Source of the DNA: Phaeoceros laevis
Taxonomy: Eukaryota; Anthocerotophyta; Anthocerotopsida; Notothyladales
Length of the DNA stretch: 42,951 nucleotides
Assembly (NCBI GenBank): GCA_049999765.1
Contig: JBNGIQ010006023.1
Span: forward strand, 37,805 to 80,755
Direction: 5' to 3'
This document shows, in pieces, positions 26,325 through 36,195 of the stretch. Made by a program: the position numbers and the translations under genes. The notes beneath the pieces were generated by a model that saw only the letters and a program-made list of their open reading frames with translations, was not told the DNA's origin and searched no databases. Position 1 is the first letter of the stretch; each line of letters opens with the position of its first letter.

Positions 26325-28778
26325 CTAAGTTGCAGCATAAACATATCCTTCGTTTTCCATTCCGCGGACTAGCTGATCCTGGCCTGCATCTATACCGTCA
26401 CTATCAGGATGCTCCCAAACTTCCAACATGTGCACCAAGCCGCCCATGCCAGGCCACCAGCACTCGCCTGGCTTCTTCCATGCCCCAATTTTCTTTCTCC
26501 TTGCTTGCATCTCCTTTGCCTCGTCCCACATCTCAGCCCTTGCATAAATAGTGGACATCAGCACATAAGATGCAGCATCTTTTCCATCCAGCCTCATCGC
26601 CAACTCGAAAGCCTGTTGCCCTATCTCAACGTTATTCCACTTCCGGCAAGCACCTAATAGAGTGTGCCACACCGCATAAGTCGGTGGGAAAGGCATGGTT
26701 TTGGCCATCTGTAGCGCCTCGTCCAGATGACCTGCACGGCCAAGAAGATCCATCATGCATATGTAATGGTCTACAGTTGGGCTAATGCCACATTCTGTGC
26801 TCATGACCTCGAAGTACTTCAGGCCCTTGTCCACTAGACCCACATGACTGCATACTGTCAGCACGCTAAGAAAGGTGACACCATCTGGCTGTATGCCATC
26901 CAGTCTCATCCTGTCGAGCAAGTCAAACACAACCTCGCTATCTCCTTGGCGGCTATATCCATCAAGCAGTGCACCCCAGGCCTCAACGGTTCTCTCAGGC
27001 AATGAATCAAACACCTGCTGTGCATCAATCATGCTCCCACACTTTGCGTACATGTTCACTAATGCACCTCCCACAACCACATCAGCTTGCATTCGTCGTT
27101 CCTCTATCTGTCCATGGAGCTGCTTTCCCATAGGTAGACCCGCTACAATTGCACATGCCTGCAGGAGGCATACAAATGTAACAGAATTTGGAGCAGGGTT
27201 GCCTTTCTGTTGCATACTACCGTAAAGATGAAGAACTTCCTGACCCATCCCAAGCTGGGCATAACCTGCAAGCATCGCATTCCATGTCACCACGTTTCTG
27301 TCTGGAAGTCTGTCAAACAGGCTGCGAGCATCCACCAAGCTACCGCATTTGGCATACATGTTCACCAAGCTGCCGCCTAGAACCACATTATCTTGCAAGC
27401 CTCGCTCCACAATCTGTGCATGGATCTGCTTTCCCTCCTGCAGAGCTCCTATGCCTACACTGGCACATGCCTGCAGCAGGCATGTAAACGTAACAGCAGT
27501 TGGACGAATGGGGTCTTCCTGTCGCATACGATGGTACAGGCTAAGGGCTTCCTCACCCATCCCCTGCTGGGCATAACCTGATATTATCGCATTCCATGTC
27601 ACAACGTTTCTGTCTGAAAGTCTGTCAAATATGCTGCGTGCATCCTCCACACTACCGCACTTTGCATACATATTAACCAAGCTGCCTCCCAGGACAACAT
27701 TGTTCTGCAGCCCTCGTTCTTCAATCTGTGCATGGATCTGCTTTCCCTCGTGTAGGGCTCCTACACCCACACTAGCACATGCTTGCAGGAGGCATGCGAA
27801 TGCAACACAATCTGGAGGGGAGAGGCCTTCCTGCTGCATACCATCGTAGAGACTGAGGGCTTCGTGACCCATCCCCTGCTGGGCATAACCTGCAATCATT
27901 GCAGTCCATGTTACAACATTCCTGTACGGAAGTCTGTCGAACAATCTGCGAGCATCCTCCAAGCTCCCACACTTTGCATACATCGCAACCAGACCAGTTT
28001 GAACAAAAACATCTGGCTTCCCTGGACTCGCAAGAATTTGGGCGTGAACCTCCTTGCCGGCAACTAAATCTCCCGCAGTGGCACAAGCTTTCAGAATTGC
28101 TACATACACACGGTTGTCGGGCTGAATGGTTGACTCACGCATCTGTCTGTAAAGTCGTATGGCCTCAGCTGCCTCTCCGTGTCTAGCACATGCGAAGATG
28201 ATGGTAGCCCAAGCATAGGCGTCTGGTGTAGAAACCTTGGTAAAGACTCCCATTGCTTCCTCCAGCCTCCCATGCGAAGCATAAAGAACGATGAGGTGGG
28301 TGGCCAGAAATGCGTCTTCTCCATACCCACTTTTGATAACGAGAGCATGCACACGTCTGCCTAGAACCAGGTCCTTGTTTGCTATACACCTCTTGAGGAC
28401 ACGGTAGAACAAATTGTTGTGTACAGGGCATCCTCGTTGCACCAGAAGGTCTAACGCATGCACAGCGTCAACAATCGGGCCATCCTGGCATAGTTTACTG
28501 CACATTTCAACCTCCAAATGGCTTTCATCCGTTGCAAAAACCCCTTGCGCTTGACCTGGGGTGGACACAGACTCAGGAGGCCTCTTCATCCCAGCCTCCC
28601 AATTGCCTAGCATCACGCCCACCCAAGGAGGCTTCTGCCGATTGTTCAACCACAAGAGAAACTCGGATTCCTTGTGCTTGTAATCAGGGTGCTGCTTGTA
28701 CCGTCTGCTGTCCCAACACTGACTCGGATCTGCCAAAAAAGCTTGCCGTACGCAATTCCGCATCTCTTCTGGAAGCAT
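26325..28778 (-). CDS. PLS-class PPR protein, E-type, with N-terminal PDF-like motif
   Basis: Intronless, 817 residues; an in-frame stop lies upstream of the ATG. Residues about 9-55 form a PDF-like block (FLADPSQCWDSRR, HPDYKHKES, LLWL, KPPWV) as in OSB proteins. Residues about 120-720 are PLS-type repeats with the usual YAKCGS..DAR..FD and NVVTW.A.I.GYAQ words. Three triplets of about 104 residues (YAKCGS at 267, 371 and 475) are very alike, pointing to recent internal duplication. E1/E2-like motifs close the protein (YVLMSTIYARAEMWDEA, KKPGECWWPG, MENEGYV). There is no DYW deaminase domain, so any C-to-U editing would need a partner in trans. No clear transit peptide is seen at this ATG; a short 5' exon could be missing. 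The likely role is RNA processing or editing in mitochondria or plastids. Confidence 0.92.
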   Translation of the reverse strand: MLPEEMRNCVRQAFLADPSQCWDSRRYKQHPDYKHKESEFLLWLNNRQKPPWVGVMLGNWEAGMKRPPESVSTPGQAQGVFATDESHLEVEMCSKLCQDGPIVDAVHALDLLVQRGCPVHNNLFYRVLKRCIANKDLVLGRRVHALVIKSGYGEDAFLATHLIVLYASHGRLEEAMGVFTKVSTPDAYAWATIIFACARHGEAAEAIRLYRQMRESTIQPDNRVYVAILKACATAGDLVAGKEVHAQILASPGKPDVFVQTGLVAMYAKCGSLEDARRLFDRLPYRNVVTWTAMIAGYAQQGMGHEALSLYDGMQQEGLSPPDCVAFACLLQACASVGVGALHEGKQIHAQIEERGLQNNVVLGGSLVNMYAKCGSVEDARSIFDRLSDRNVVTWNAIISGYAQQGMGEEALSLYHRMRQEDPIRPTAVTFTCLLQACASVGIGALQEGKQIHAQIVERGLQDNVVLGGSLVNMYAKCGSLVDARSLFDRLPDRNVVTWNAMLAGYAQLGMGQEVLHLYGSMQQKGNPAPNSVTFVCLLQACAIVAGLPMGKQLHGQIEERRMQADVVVGGALVNMYAKCGSMIDAQQVFDSLPERTVEAWGALLDGYSRQGDSEVVFDLLDRMRLDGIQPDGVTFLSVLTVCSHVGLVDKGLKYFEVMSTECGISPTVDHYICMMDLLGRAGHLDEALQMAKTMPFPPTYAVWHTLLGACRKWNNVEIGQQAFELAMRLDGKDAASYVLMSTIYARAEMWDEAKEMQARRKKIGAWKKPGECWWPGMGGLVHMLEVWEHPDSDGIDAGQDQLVRGMENEGYVYAAT

Positions 28779-29345
28779 TATTTCCCGTCCGGAGGATGCT
28801 TAGCTTTTTCCACATCGCACCTTCGCCGCTAGGTTACTTCATCAGCGCTTCGAAAGGTTTCAGGTACCAGTCCTTGCATGCGCAGCTGTTCGGGGACTGT
28901 GGGAATCAAGCAGTGAACGCCGGACCACTCCACCTGCAAAGGGCTGGTAGCCATCAGTCGAGCTGACTCTAGCAGGTTCACAAGCTCGTGAAATGTGAAA
29001 CGCAACCTCATTTAGCGCATGTTTTTACTCCACAGGCAGTTAAGCCCATTCTTGTTTTAGGTCAGATTCCTCTAGACTGCTACAGCAGGGAGGAGAACAG
29101 GCCTGCGGCACGTTGCATTTCGGTTGAGACCGTTTTCCGTGCTACCATATCGAGTTCAGGGCCTTCAGGCAGGAGCGAGCTGTTTCAACTTCCAAGGCCC
29201 AATGGAGGATTGGCCTCAACGCTGAGGCTGTGCAATCTCTCTATCTTCTGTGGATGAGCGAAGTCACAGTAGTGAATTAGTAAGGCGTCCCAGATTAAAC
29301 AAAACGAGCTAAAAAGATCCTCGGAATAGGAAGGTACGAAGTTAA
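28779..29345. other. Upstream region of PPR gene
   Basis: No gene is recognised. A short minus ORF (28829-29011) could be a candidate upstream exon but has no splice or homology support. Confidence 0.5.
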
Positions 29346-29417
29346 TGAACCCGACGTGAATCGAACACGCAACCTTCTGATCTGGAGTCAGACGCGCTAC
29401 CATTGCGCCACGGATTC
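29346..29417 (-). tRNA. tRNA-Trp (CCA)
   Basis: 72 nt read on the minus strand. The acceptor stem pairs GAATCCG with CGGGTTC, with discriminator A. The D arm is GCGCAATGGTAGCGC, the anticodon arm is TCTGA-CTCCAGA-TCAGA with CCA at the anticodon, and the T arm is TGCGTGTTCGATTCACG. There is no intron. Internal A and B boxes (TGGCGCAATGG and GTTCGATTC) are intact. It matches the nuclear cytosolic plant tRNA-Trp pattern. Confidence 0.95.
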
Positions 29418-29723
29418 CCGGTGGACAAAGAGATGGTTAAAAGGTATATGTTTTACATGTCATCGTATGGTACCATAAATGATTTGGCTGATGACCCACG
29501 ATTGACAGTCACATGGTGTAACAGCATTCTATAGACGACTTCTTTACCTGTCCGGCGCTGGATTTTTTCACGGGTTGCAGGGCGCCGCGGCCATGATGGA
29601 TGCTCATATGAGAGGGGGCGGGGAAGCCCAGCTTGAAGCGATCCTGCCTTGCACCGAAGCTGGGGAGGCTCTGCGTCCGAGGAATTTGAAAGCGGCGAGT
29701 ATCAGCCTCTCATCTCGCCGGCC
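29418..29723. other. Upstream region and leader of the permease gene
   Basis: About 300 bp between the tRNA and the first in-frame ATG of the permease. The permease frame is open back to a stop at 29634-29636 without another ATG. Confidence 0.5.
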
Positions 29724-32700
29724 ATGTGGTCCATGGAGAAATTCAGGGCCACATTCATCGGGGACTATGACTGGAGCTTCTTGTGTACGCCCAGGATCAC
29801 ATTCAAGGAGAAGAGGGAGCTGGCTCCTTTCTACAGCCGGGATGAGAAGATATCACCTTTCCTATCCATAGTCATGGGGCTGCAGCACGCCCTGGCCATG
29901 GTATGTCGGAGCATATGGATGTTGCGGGATCCTGGCACTTACATGGTCACTAATTCTGACTCCCGACGTTCTCTGAGCAGGTTGGCGGAATTGTGACTCC
30001 TCCTCTGATCTTGTCAGGAGGTGCTGGGTTCTCGACTAACGAGCAAGCTTGTAAGACAGGTGTTGTACTGTTTTGGCTGCATACTTCGTTATGAGGCTAA
30101 AAGTATGTTTCTCACTCCCAGCTCTGTGGTGTGCATCCTTCAACAGACCTCGTTTCTGCGGCATTGATTGTTTCATCAATTGCTTCGTGCATCCAAATAT
30201 TGCAAATCAAAGTTCCCTTCACTAGGCTTGTGGTCGGTGAGTTGCTTGTCACACTTTCTTCTTGCAGACCATGTCCTCCTTTTTCCCTACTTGAGCAAAG
30301 CTAGTCTGGTGGCTTTTGTCAGGTTCGGGATTACTGTCGGTGATGGGAGTCACGTTCTCGTTTCTTCCAATTGGTAGGTCCCTTGTTGACCTTCAGTTTC
30401 CGGTGATATTACTGCTCTGTCACTACATTAGTATGCTTGCAGTTTTGTAAATAGGCCGCCCCTCGCAGCTCAGCAGGCCATTGCAACACTGGGTCGATGC
30501 ACCTGTGGTGGGACAGCCTGCACTCCAGGCAGAACTTGTGCAGCATGCGCTGAACCTTTGGAAGGCAACTGTCTGACTGGTCAAGAGGCTTATGGAAAAG
30601 TTCTTGGCACAGTAAGTTCTATTTTCCTTATCCTTTCCAGCATAATCTAGCTTTTGTACCTTGGAATGCTGCACTGCTGTCCTGCTATGCTGTGAGTTTA
30701 AGAGTATGAGTACTTGTTTGACATACATGCACTTTTATTTTTGTCGTGCAACAGCTTCTGGTCTGCTGTTGGATACAGGCAATCTTGTCCCTCAGCTCCC
30801 CAAAGCTCCTGCGCCGGATATTTCCGCCAGTAGTAACTGGAGTGGCTATCATGCTCATCGGGATATCACTAGTAGGGACAGGGTTTCAGTATTGGGGAGG
30901 AGGAACATATTGTGCAAGCCAGGTACGTGGAACTCGCAATTGTCCCTTTTGAGCATAGGCTGGGAAACGGTGACCTGTGCTAGATGATCATGTGCCTTTC
31001 CTTTATTGCTCCTCCATTGTACAAGTTGCGATGTGTATGTGCTTACATGGGCGCCCTATCACTGGACATCTCGCAGGTTCTTACAAGTAAGGTACCTTGC
31101 ACTGGTAATGGAGAGGTCATCTTACCGTTTGGTGACAGACACTACTTGGGCCTTGGATTTGTAGTGTTCTGCACTCTTGTAGCTGTTGAACTGTTTGGGT
31201 CTCCGTTTATGAGGAATATACAGGTGAGTGTCTGCGTCATTAAGGAGCCTCCATCTTGCCATTGCAAGCTACAAGTACGAGGCTTAGATTTGAGACTCAA
31301 TATGATTATTTGTAGAAATGCCATGAGGTGCCGGCTATAAGGGAGTCCTTGTGACTTGCACGTTCAGCTGCTTCAGCCTGGTCTTGAGGTGTGTCTGCTA
31401 TGTGCAGGTCATAATTGGCCTCTTTGTGGGCATGATTGTAGCTTCAGCTGCAACTGCTACTGTGTGTTCTGATGGCACGTGTGAAAGTCGGAGGTATGTA
31501 GCCCTCTTAGATGACATCCTGCTGGCTCGTTCTGTTGTGTGGAAGCAAATCGTTTCCATTATTTTAGCTGTAAAGCTGAGTTGTTGCTGTCTGAGCAGGT
31601 ATGTAACATCAGAGAAGATCTCCGGGGCAGATTGGGTGACTTTTCTGTGGAGGCATACGTATCCCTTGAAGATATACGGGCCGGCAATCTTACCAATGCT
31701 CTTCGCATTTGTAGTGACATCCATGGAATGCATCGGGGATGTGACAGCAACCACAGAGGCTAGCGGCCTTCCGCCCTACGGTATAATGCCGTACGTGTCC
31801 ATGCCCGGTGCTGTTATCCTGGAGTCTACTCCGGTTGGGTTCTTAGCACAGGCTTTCATAACCCTCACAGCCTGCCCTCTCCATGTTCTGCAGGCCCTGA
31901 ATTTGAAAGGTCTGTTCAAGGTGCCATTCTCGCAGATGGTTTCAACTCCTTTTGGGCTGCTCTTGCAACAATGGTCCCTGTGACAACCTATGCGCAGAAC
32001 AATGGCGTCATATCCCTCTCCCGATGTGCAGCTCGGCGAGCTGGGTTTGCTTGCTGCATCTGGTTGTTCATCTTTGGCGTCATTGCCAAGTTCTCAGCAA
32101 TCATCCTGACAATCCCAGACTGTGTGTTGGGAGGAATGACAACCTTCCTCTTCACAAGTGTGGTTGCCTCTGGAATCCACGTTCTTCATCTGAAAGAAGG
32201 CATGACAAGGAGGAACAGGTTCATTGCGACAATGTCACTCGGCCTCGGGGTCGGGGTGAACCTCGTGCCTGCCTGGGTGAACATATCCGGCCAGGGGGAG
32301 TATCCAAACCAGGGCAACTTTTGGCCAATCAGAGAGGAATGGAGCAGTGCTTTCAAAGGTATCAGCCACTCTTCTCCTCTACCAACATGAATCCATCTCT
32401 GACTTCCTTCTCTCAATTTCCTCCTACCAACTGTTTCGTTTCCTCATACTGACAACAACATCGAGTCCATTATCCAGGCTTCCGAGATGCTCTCATTCTG
32501 GTGCTGTCAAACGGTTTCTCAGTGGGTGGTCTCACGGCTCTCTTGCTCAATCTTCTCCTACCCTTCGACAAAGAGAGGGAAGCACCTGCCAGTGACTCCC
32601 ACACTGCCGACCCCCTGGATGACAGGTCTGTGATTCAGCACTCTGTAGTTTCCTTCAACCCCCCAAACGTTCCAAACTGGTGACCAACCTTCTCCTGTTT

Positions 32701-32766
32701 TCTTCTCTCAGGGAAGCCGGTATCAAGCCAGACACTGCCGGCGCTTCAGTCGAGGAAGTCAAGTGA
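29724..32766 (+). CDS. UapA-like nucleobase-ascorbate (NCS2) purine permease, 12 exons
   Basis: Exons: 29724-29900, 29981-30050, 30147-30236, 30323-30377, 30443-30611, 30755-30922, 31077-31223, 31408-31493, 31599-31780, 31894-32358, 32478-32625, 32712-32766; 1812 nt, 603 residues. The sequence follows fungal UapA/UapC and algal uric acid-xanthine permeases rather than the usual plant NAT1-12 type. It has an N-terminal DYDW (UapA has DYDY, needed for ER exit), LGLQHALAM in TM1, ECIGDVTAT (matching UapA E356 and D360) and the NAT signature QNNGVISLSR, then VLGGMTTFLF and TRRNRF. The family imports xanthine/uric acid with protons at the plasma membrane through 14 helices. The signature has Ser where Thr is usual. 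The exon 4 donor (AG|GTCCCT) was chosen to keep frame. The N-terminus is the first in-frame ATG; an upstream start by splicing is possible. Confidence 0.88.
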
Positions 32767-34382
32767 TGCATGCCACGATGCCACTTCATCTGCGAGCCTG
32801 TGTCCCGACACTGTCGCCATTTTCTATGGAGCCGTATTGAAATCGTCAACCCACATCAAGGAATAAACACACACACATTTAGCCTACGACACATGTAACC
32901 CACATGTATCAGGATGCCACATGTAACCTTGTCCGACATGTAGCTGACGGACTACAGTGCTGATGAAGGATAAGGCCGTCAAAACCGACCACCGTCTGGC
33001 GACACTGCGAATGCCCCGCTTTCTATTTGAGCGATTTTTACGCCATCCGTGGAGAACTTGAACATGTCGGCAACTTGTCGTTCACTTTTTTGCCGTCCCA
33101 CGTGGGTACGTCACGTCGACACAGAGAGTCGGGGACCCTATCCAAGATGTTATTTGGGTCACCAGACTTTTCTAGAACCAGCCAACGCGTCTGCAGTCAA
33201 TCTTTTTCACGGTCCCCACTTGCTGCTATTTTGTTATTTATGCTTCTATAGCATCTTGTCAGAGATTAACAAGTGCATTATGCCAGAAACACGGTGTGAG
33301 TCTCATTTTGGCTGATTATCGACCACGTTCAAGTGGGGCACTGTGGGGGCGTAGATTCCTGTGCTGGAAAGTGGAAATGGGCCAGTCAAAAGCTGCCACG
33401 ACTTGGTAGGGGGCAACTCTTGGAAACTGGGGGGTAAGGTTTGGGGCGCGGTTCTACTTTCAATCTGCGCCTTCCGTTGCTTTCTCTCTCGTCTTTATCC
33501 AGCCAGCATCATCATCTTCGATGCTTCGATGGAGGGAAGGCCGCCATGGACGCGTAGGCTTGTTTCACGGCCGGGGCTGGAGGCGTATCTTTATCTCCCT
33601 TTGCACGGGTTGATTGTTCCTCTTTCTATCTCCCCCTCCAGCTTTCTGCTGCTCGAGCTAGCGACGGCCCCGGTGCTGCTGCTCGGATCCGACCCGCGGC
33701 CAAAGATTGCGGCTTCGCTTTTGCGCGGAAGATGCTCGGAATTCTGATTTGAGGATATGTTTGCTGCGCGTGGTGGCGGAGATTTGAAGGATTGATGAGT
33801 CGCAGGAGGTAGGGGGAAGGAGAGGAGCGAACAAGGCATTTGGAGGTTGTGTTGTGCTTGTCGTGCATTGCTGTTTGCTGGGATTGTGTTGAGAGGAATG
33901 GATAGGAGAGGTTTTTCTGGTGCTGGAAGCATGGTGCTGAAGGTCCTGTGCTGGAATTTGAGGCAATTTCAGGTTGCCGGAAAGGAGAGTTGGCTGTGAG
34001 AGTTTTTAGTATTGCGGAGGTTTTTTTGCGGCAGAGCAGCGGGAAGAATCGGGAAGAGTATCAGTTGATTGATTGTCTGCGTTGTGTGGCTTAGGTGAGG
34101 CGGTGGCGGGTGGCTTGTGGTAGAGGAGGGAGCTGCGCACGTGTTGAACCTGATGGCATCATGTAGAGCGCCGGGAGGGAGGTGAAGGAGACTAGTTAAG
34201 GAGCTCGCTATCAGCGCAGGTGAGGGAAATTTTGGAGAAGGAATTTTGCAGAGGCGGAGGAAGAAATTGGGATAGGACGGATGGTAACAAGACGGAGCCC
34301 GGAGGTTGTGTGAAGCGGAGGGAGGAGAGGAGAGGAACTAAAAGCATCTGGTGGTGAAAGGTTTTGCGAGGTGTCCTGAGCA
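32767..34382. other. Long upstream region and leader of NF-YC
   Basis: 3' flank of the permease, then the NF-YC upstream region. About 33980-34380 is strongly purine-rich (GGAGG/GAAG tracts), typical of a long 5' leader. A 5' UTR intron is possible but cannot be placed. No separate gene is seen. Confidence 0.55.
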
Positions 34383-35285
34383 ATGGATCAGCAGGGGGGG
34401 GTTGCACCGCAGCAGCAGCAGCCGCAGTCGCAACCACAATCCCAGCAGCAACAGTCAAGCCAGCAGAGTCAGCAGCCGCAACAGCTGGGGATGATGCAGG
34501 GGCAGGCAGCAATGCAGTATGACGGGGGACAGATGCCTCAGCAGCAGTACAGCAACCCGCAGCAATCTCCCACCTCCGTGCACGGGGCGCCGTCTCCGGG
34601 GGCCTACCCATCCGCTGCTGCGCAAATGCAGCAGCAGCACCAGCTGAGCTACGCGCACCTGCAGCAACAGCAGCAGCAGCAGATGGCGATGTTCTGGTCC
34701 GGCCAATTGACGGAGATCGAGGCAGTGTCGGAATTCAAGAATCACCAGCTGCCGCTGGCCAGGATCAAGAAGATCATGAAGGCGGACGAGGACGTGCGCA
34801 TGATCTCGGCCGAGGCCCCGGTGCTGTTTGCCAAGGCGTGCGAGATGTTCATATTGGAGCTGACTCTGCGGTCGTGGATTCACACGGAAGAGAACAAGAG
34901 GCGCACTCTGCAGAAGAACGACATCGCTGCGGCCATCACTCGCACTGACATCTTCGACTTCCTGGTGGACATTGTGCCGAGAGACGAGCCCAAGGAGGAC
35001 GGCGTGGTGGGAGTCGGTGTAGGTATTCCCGGGATGCCTCGGCCCGGGATGCCCATGGCAGGGCCGGAGCCCGGGCCCTACTACTACATGCCTCAGCAGG
35101 GCCCGCCGGGCATGGGCTCCCCTGTCGGGCCCATGATGGTCGGCCGCCCGGCCATGCCTCTGGATTCCATGGGCTATCCGGCGCAGCGCGGCTCGCCCAT
35201 GGCTTACATGCCACAGCAAATGTGGCCTCAGCAGCAGCTGCAACCGCACCAGCACCCGCCTCACTCTCCTGGTCCCAACAGCTGA
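34383..35285 (+). CDS. NF-YC: NF-YC (HAP5) histone-fold transcription factor subunit
   Basis: Single exon, 300 residues. Residues 1-100 are a Gln-rich region with long polyQ runs. About 115-200 is the conserved NF-YC histone fold, with [51 protein letters not shown] and [20 protein letters not shown]. The C-terminal 100 residues are Pro/Gly/Met/Gln-rich. NF-YC pairs with NF-YB through the fold and then binds NF-YA or CONSTANS-like proteins at CCAAT boxes in the nucleus. The core is nearly invariant across land plants and all landmark residues are present. Lack of introns in the coding region is common for plant NF-YC genes. Placement of Q-rich tails on both sides suggests transactivation. Confidence 0.97.
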   Translation: MDQQGGVAPQQQQPQSQPQSQQQQSSQQSQQPQQLGMMQGQAAMQYDGGQMPQQQYSNPQQSPTSVHGAPSPGAYPSAAAQMQQQHQLSYAHLQQQQQQQMAMFWSGQLTEIEAVSEFKNHQLPLARIKKIMKADEDVRMISAEAPVLFAKACEMFILELTLRSWIHTEENKRRTLQKNDIAAAITRTDIFDFLVDIVPRDEPKEDGVVGVGVGIPGMPRPGMPMAGPEPGPYYYMPQQGPPGMGSPVGPMMVGRPAMPLDSMGYPAQRGSPMAYMPQQMWPQQQLQPHQHPPHSPGPNS

Positions 35286-36195
35286 CCCTTCATTGTACAG
35301 GTTGGTCTGGTGCATGCACGCATGCCCTGAATTTGTCGAAATCCTACTAGCAGGTTAGTGTTGTGGATCGAGGACCCCACTCGTTGTCCGAGCTGGTTAC
35401 CGCTATGGTGGTGGAATGAGGAGCTGGCTGGGTGCGCTTGAAGGACTAGTCTACCAGCCAACAGGTGTTGTTCCCATGTAGACTGCACGATTGCGCCAGA
35501 TTGCTGGCATCCTGTACAGAGTGTGGTCAGCCAGCTCCGGAGTGTAGGATAGATGAGTGGTCTTTTCAATTGCGCTCGTTTTCCAAAGCTCGTTTAATTC
35601 TGTGAAGAGTCGAAGGGAGGTACTGCATCTTCTTCTCCTCCTTGTATATGCGGGGAGGACTTTGGCCAAGGAGTAGTGTTATGTCATTAGGCCATGGCTT
35701 CTGGGTCACTGGGGCGCACTTGTGTCGAGGGCACGTGGTTTCTGCCAAGTTCCAAGCTCGATTAGTTTAGTGGCCCCTGAGAGCCCACTCATTTAAGTTG
35801 GCTCCTGCACGGCCTTCGGGTGGGGAAACAGATCTCCTGATGCAAATCTCTAAGTATCTATGCCTATCCTAACTAATCGTAAATGGAAAGAGTGATAATC
35901 AATGCAATAAGAGCCCGTATAGGGAGACTCAGAGGAGATCAGCAAAGGCACAAACGATGGAGGAAACAGCAAAACGAACGGCCTATAGGGCAACGGTAGC
36001 GGGGAGAAAGAAAGCAACTGTACGGCCAGAAACAGCATGGTAGTCTGGCTACAGGGCTTCACAAATTCCCGGCTTGGCACGCCTGCCTGCCGAGGCCCAA
36101 CGCCCAACTGATGACACCACGGTGCTCAATGAACCTCCAATCAGCTTCCAAAAACGCTGACTCGAAATGCAAGGGACGGAACTAGAAACGATGGA
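35286..36195. other. Intergenic between convergent NF-YC and PPR pseudogene
   Basis: NF-YC 3' UTR and flanking DNA. No gene, repeat or RNA gene is recognised. Confidence 0.6.

Noticed and set aside
26325-26700. DYW deaminase domain at the PPR C-terminus
   Set aside because: The protein ends after E-type motifs; no HxE or CxxC zinc-binding signature is present.
31781-31983. Continuation of the permease reading frame past 31780
   Set aside because: The frame is open but does not carry the UapA-like sequence; splicing to 31894 restores GPEFERSVQGAILADGF and the NAT signature.
29724-32766. Fungal or bacterial contamination as the source of the permease
   Set aside because: Introns have the same size and splice style as neighbouring plant genes, and the locus lies between a plant tRNA-Trp and NF-YC.
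34455-35315. 286-codon minus ORF opposite NF-YC
   Set aside because: It is a shadow of the Gln-rich coding sequence; the plus frame has the invariant histone fold.
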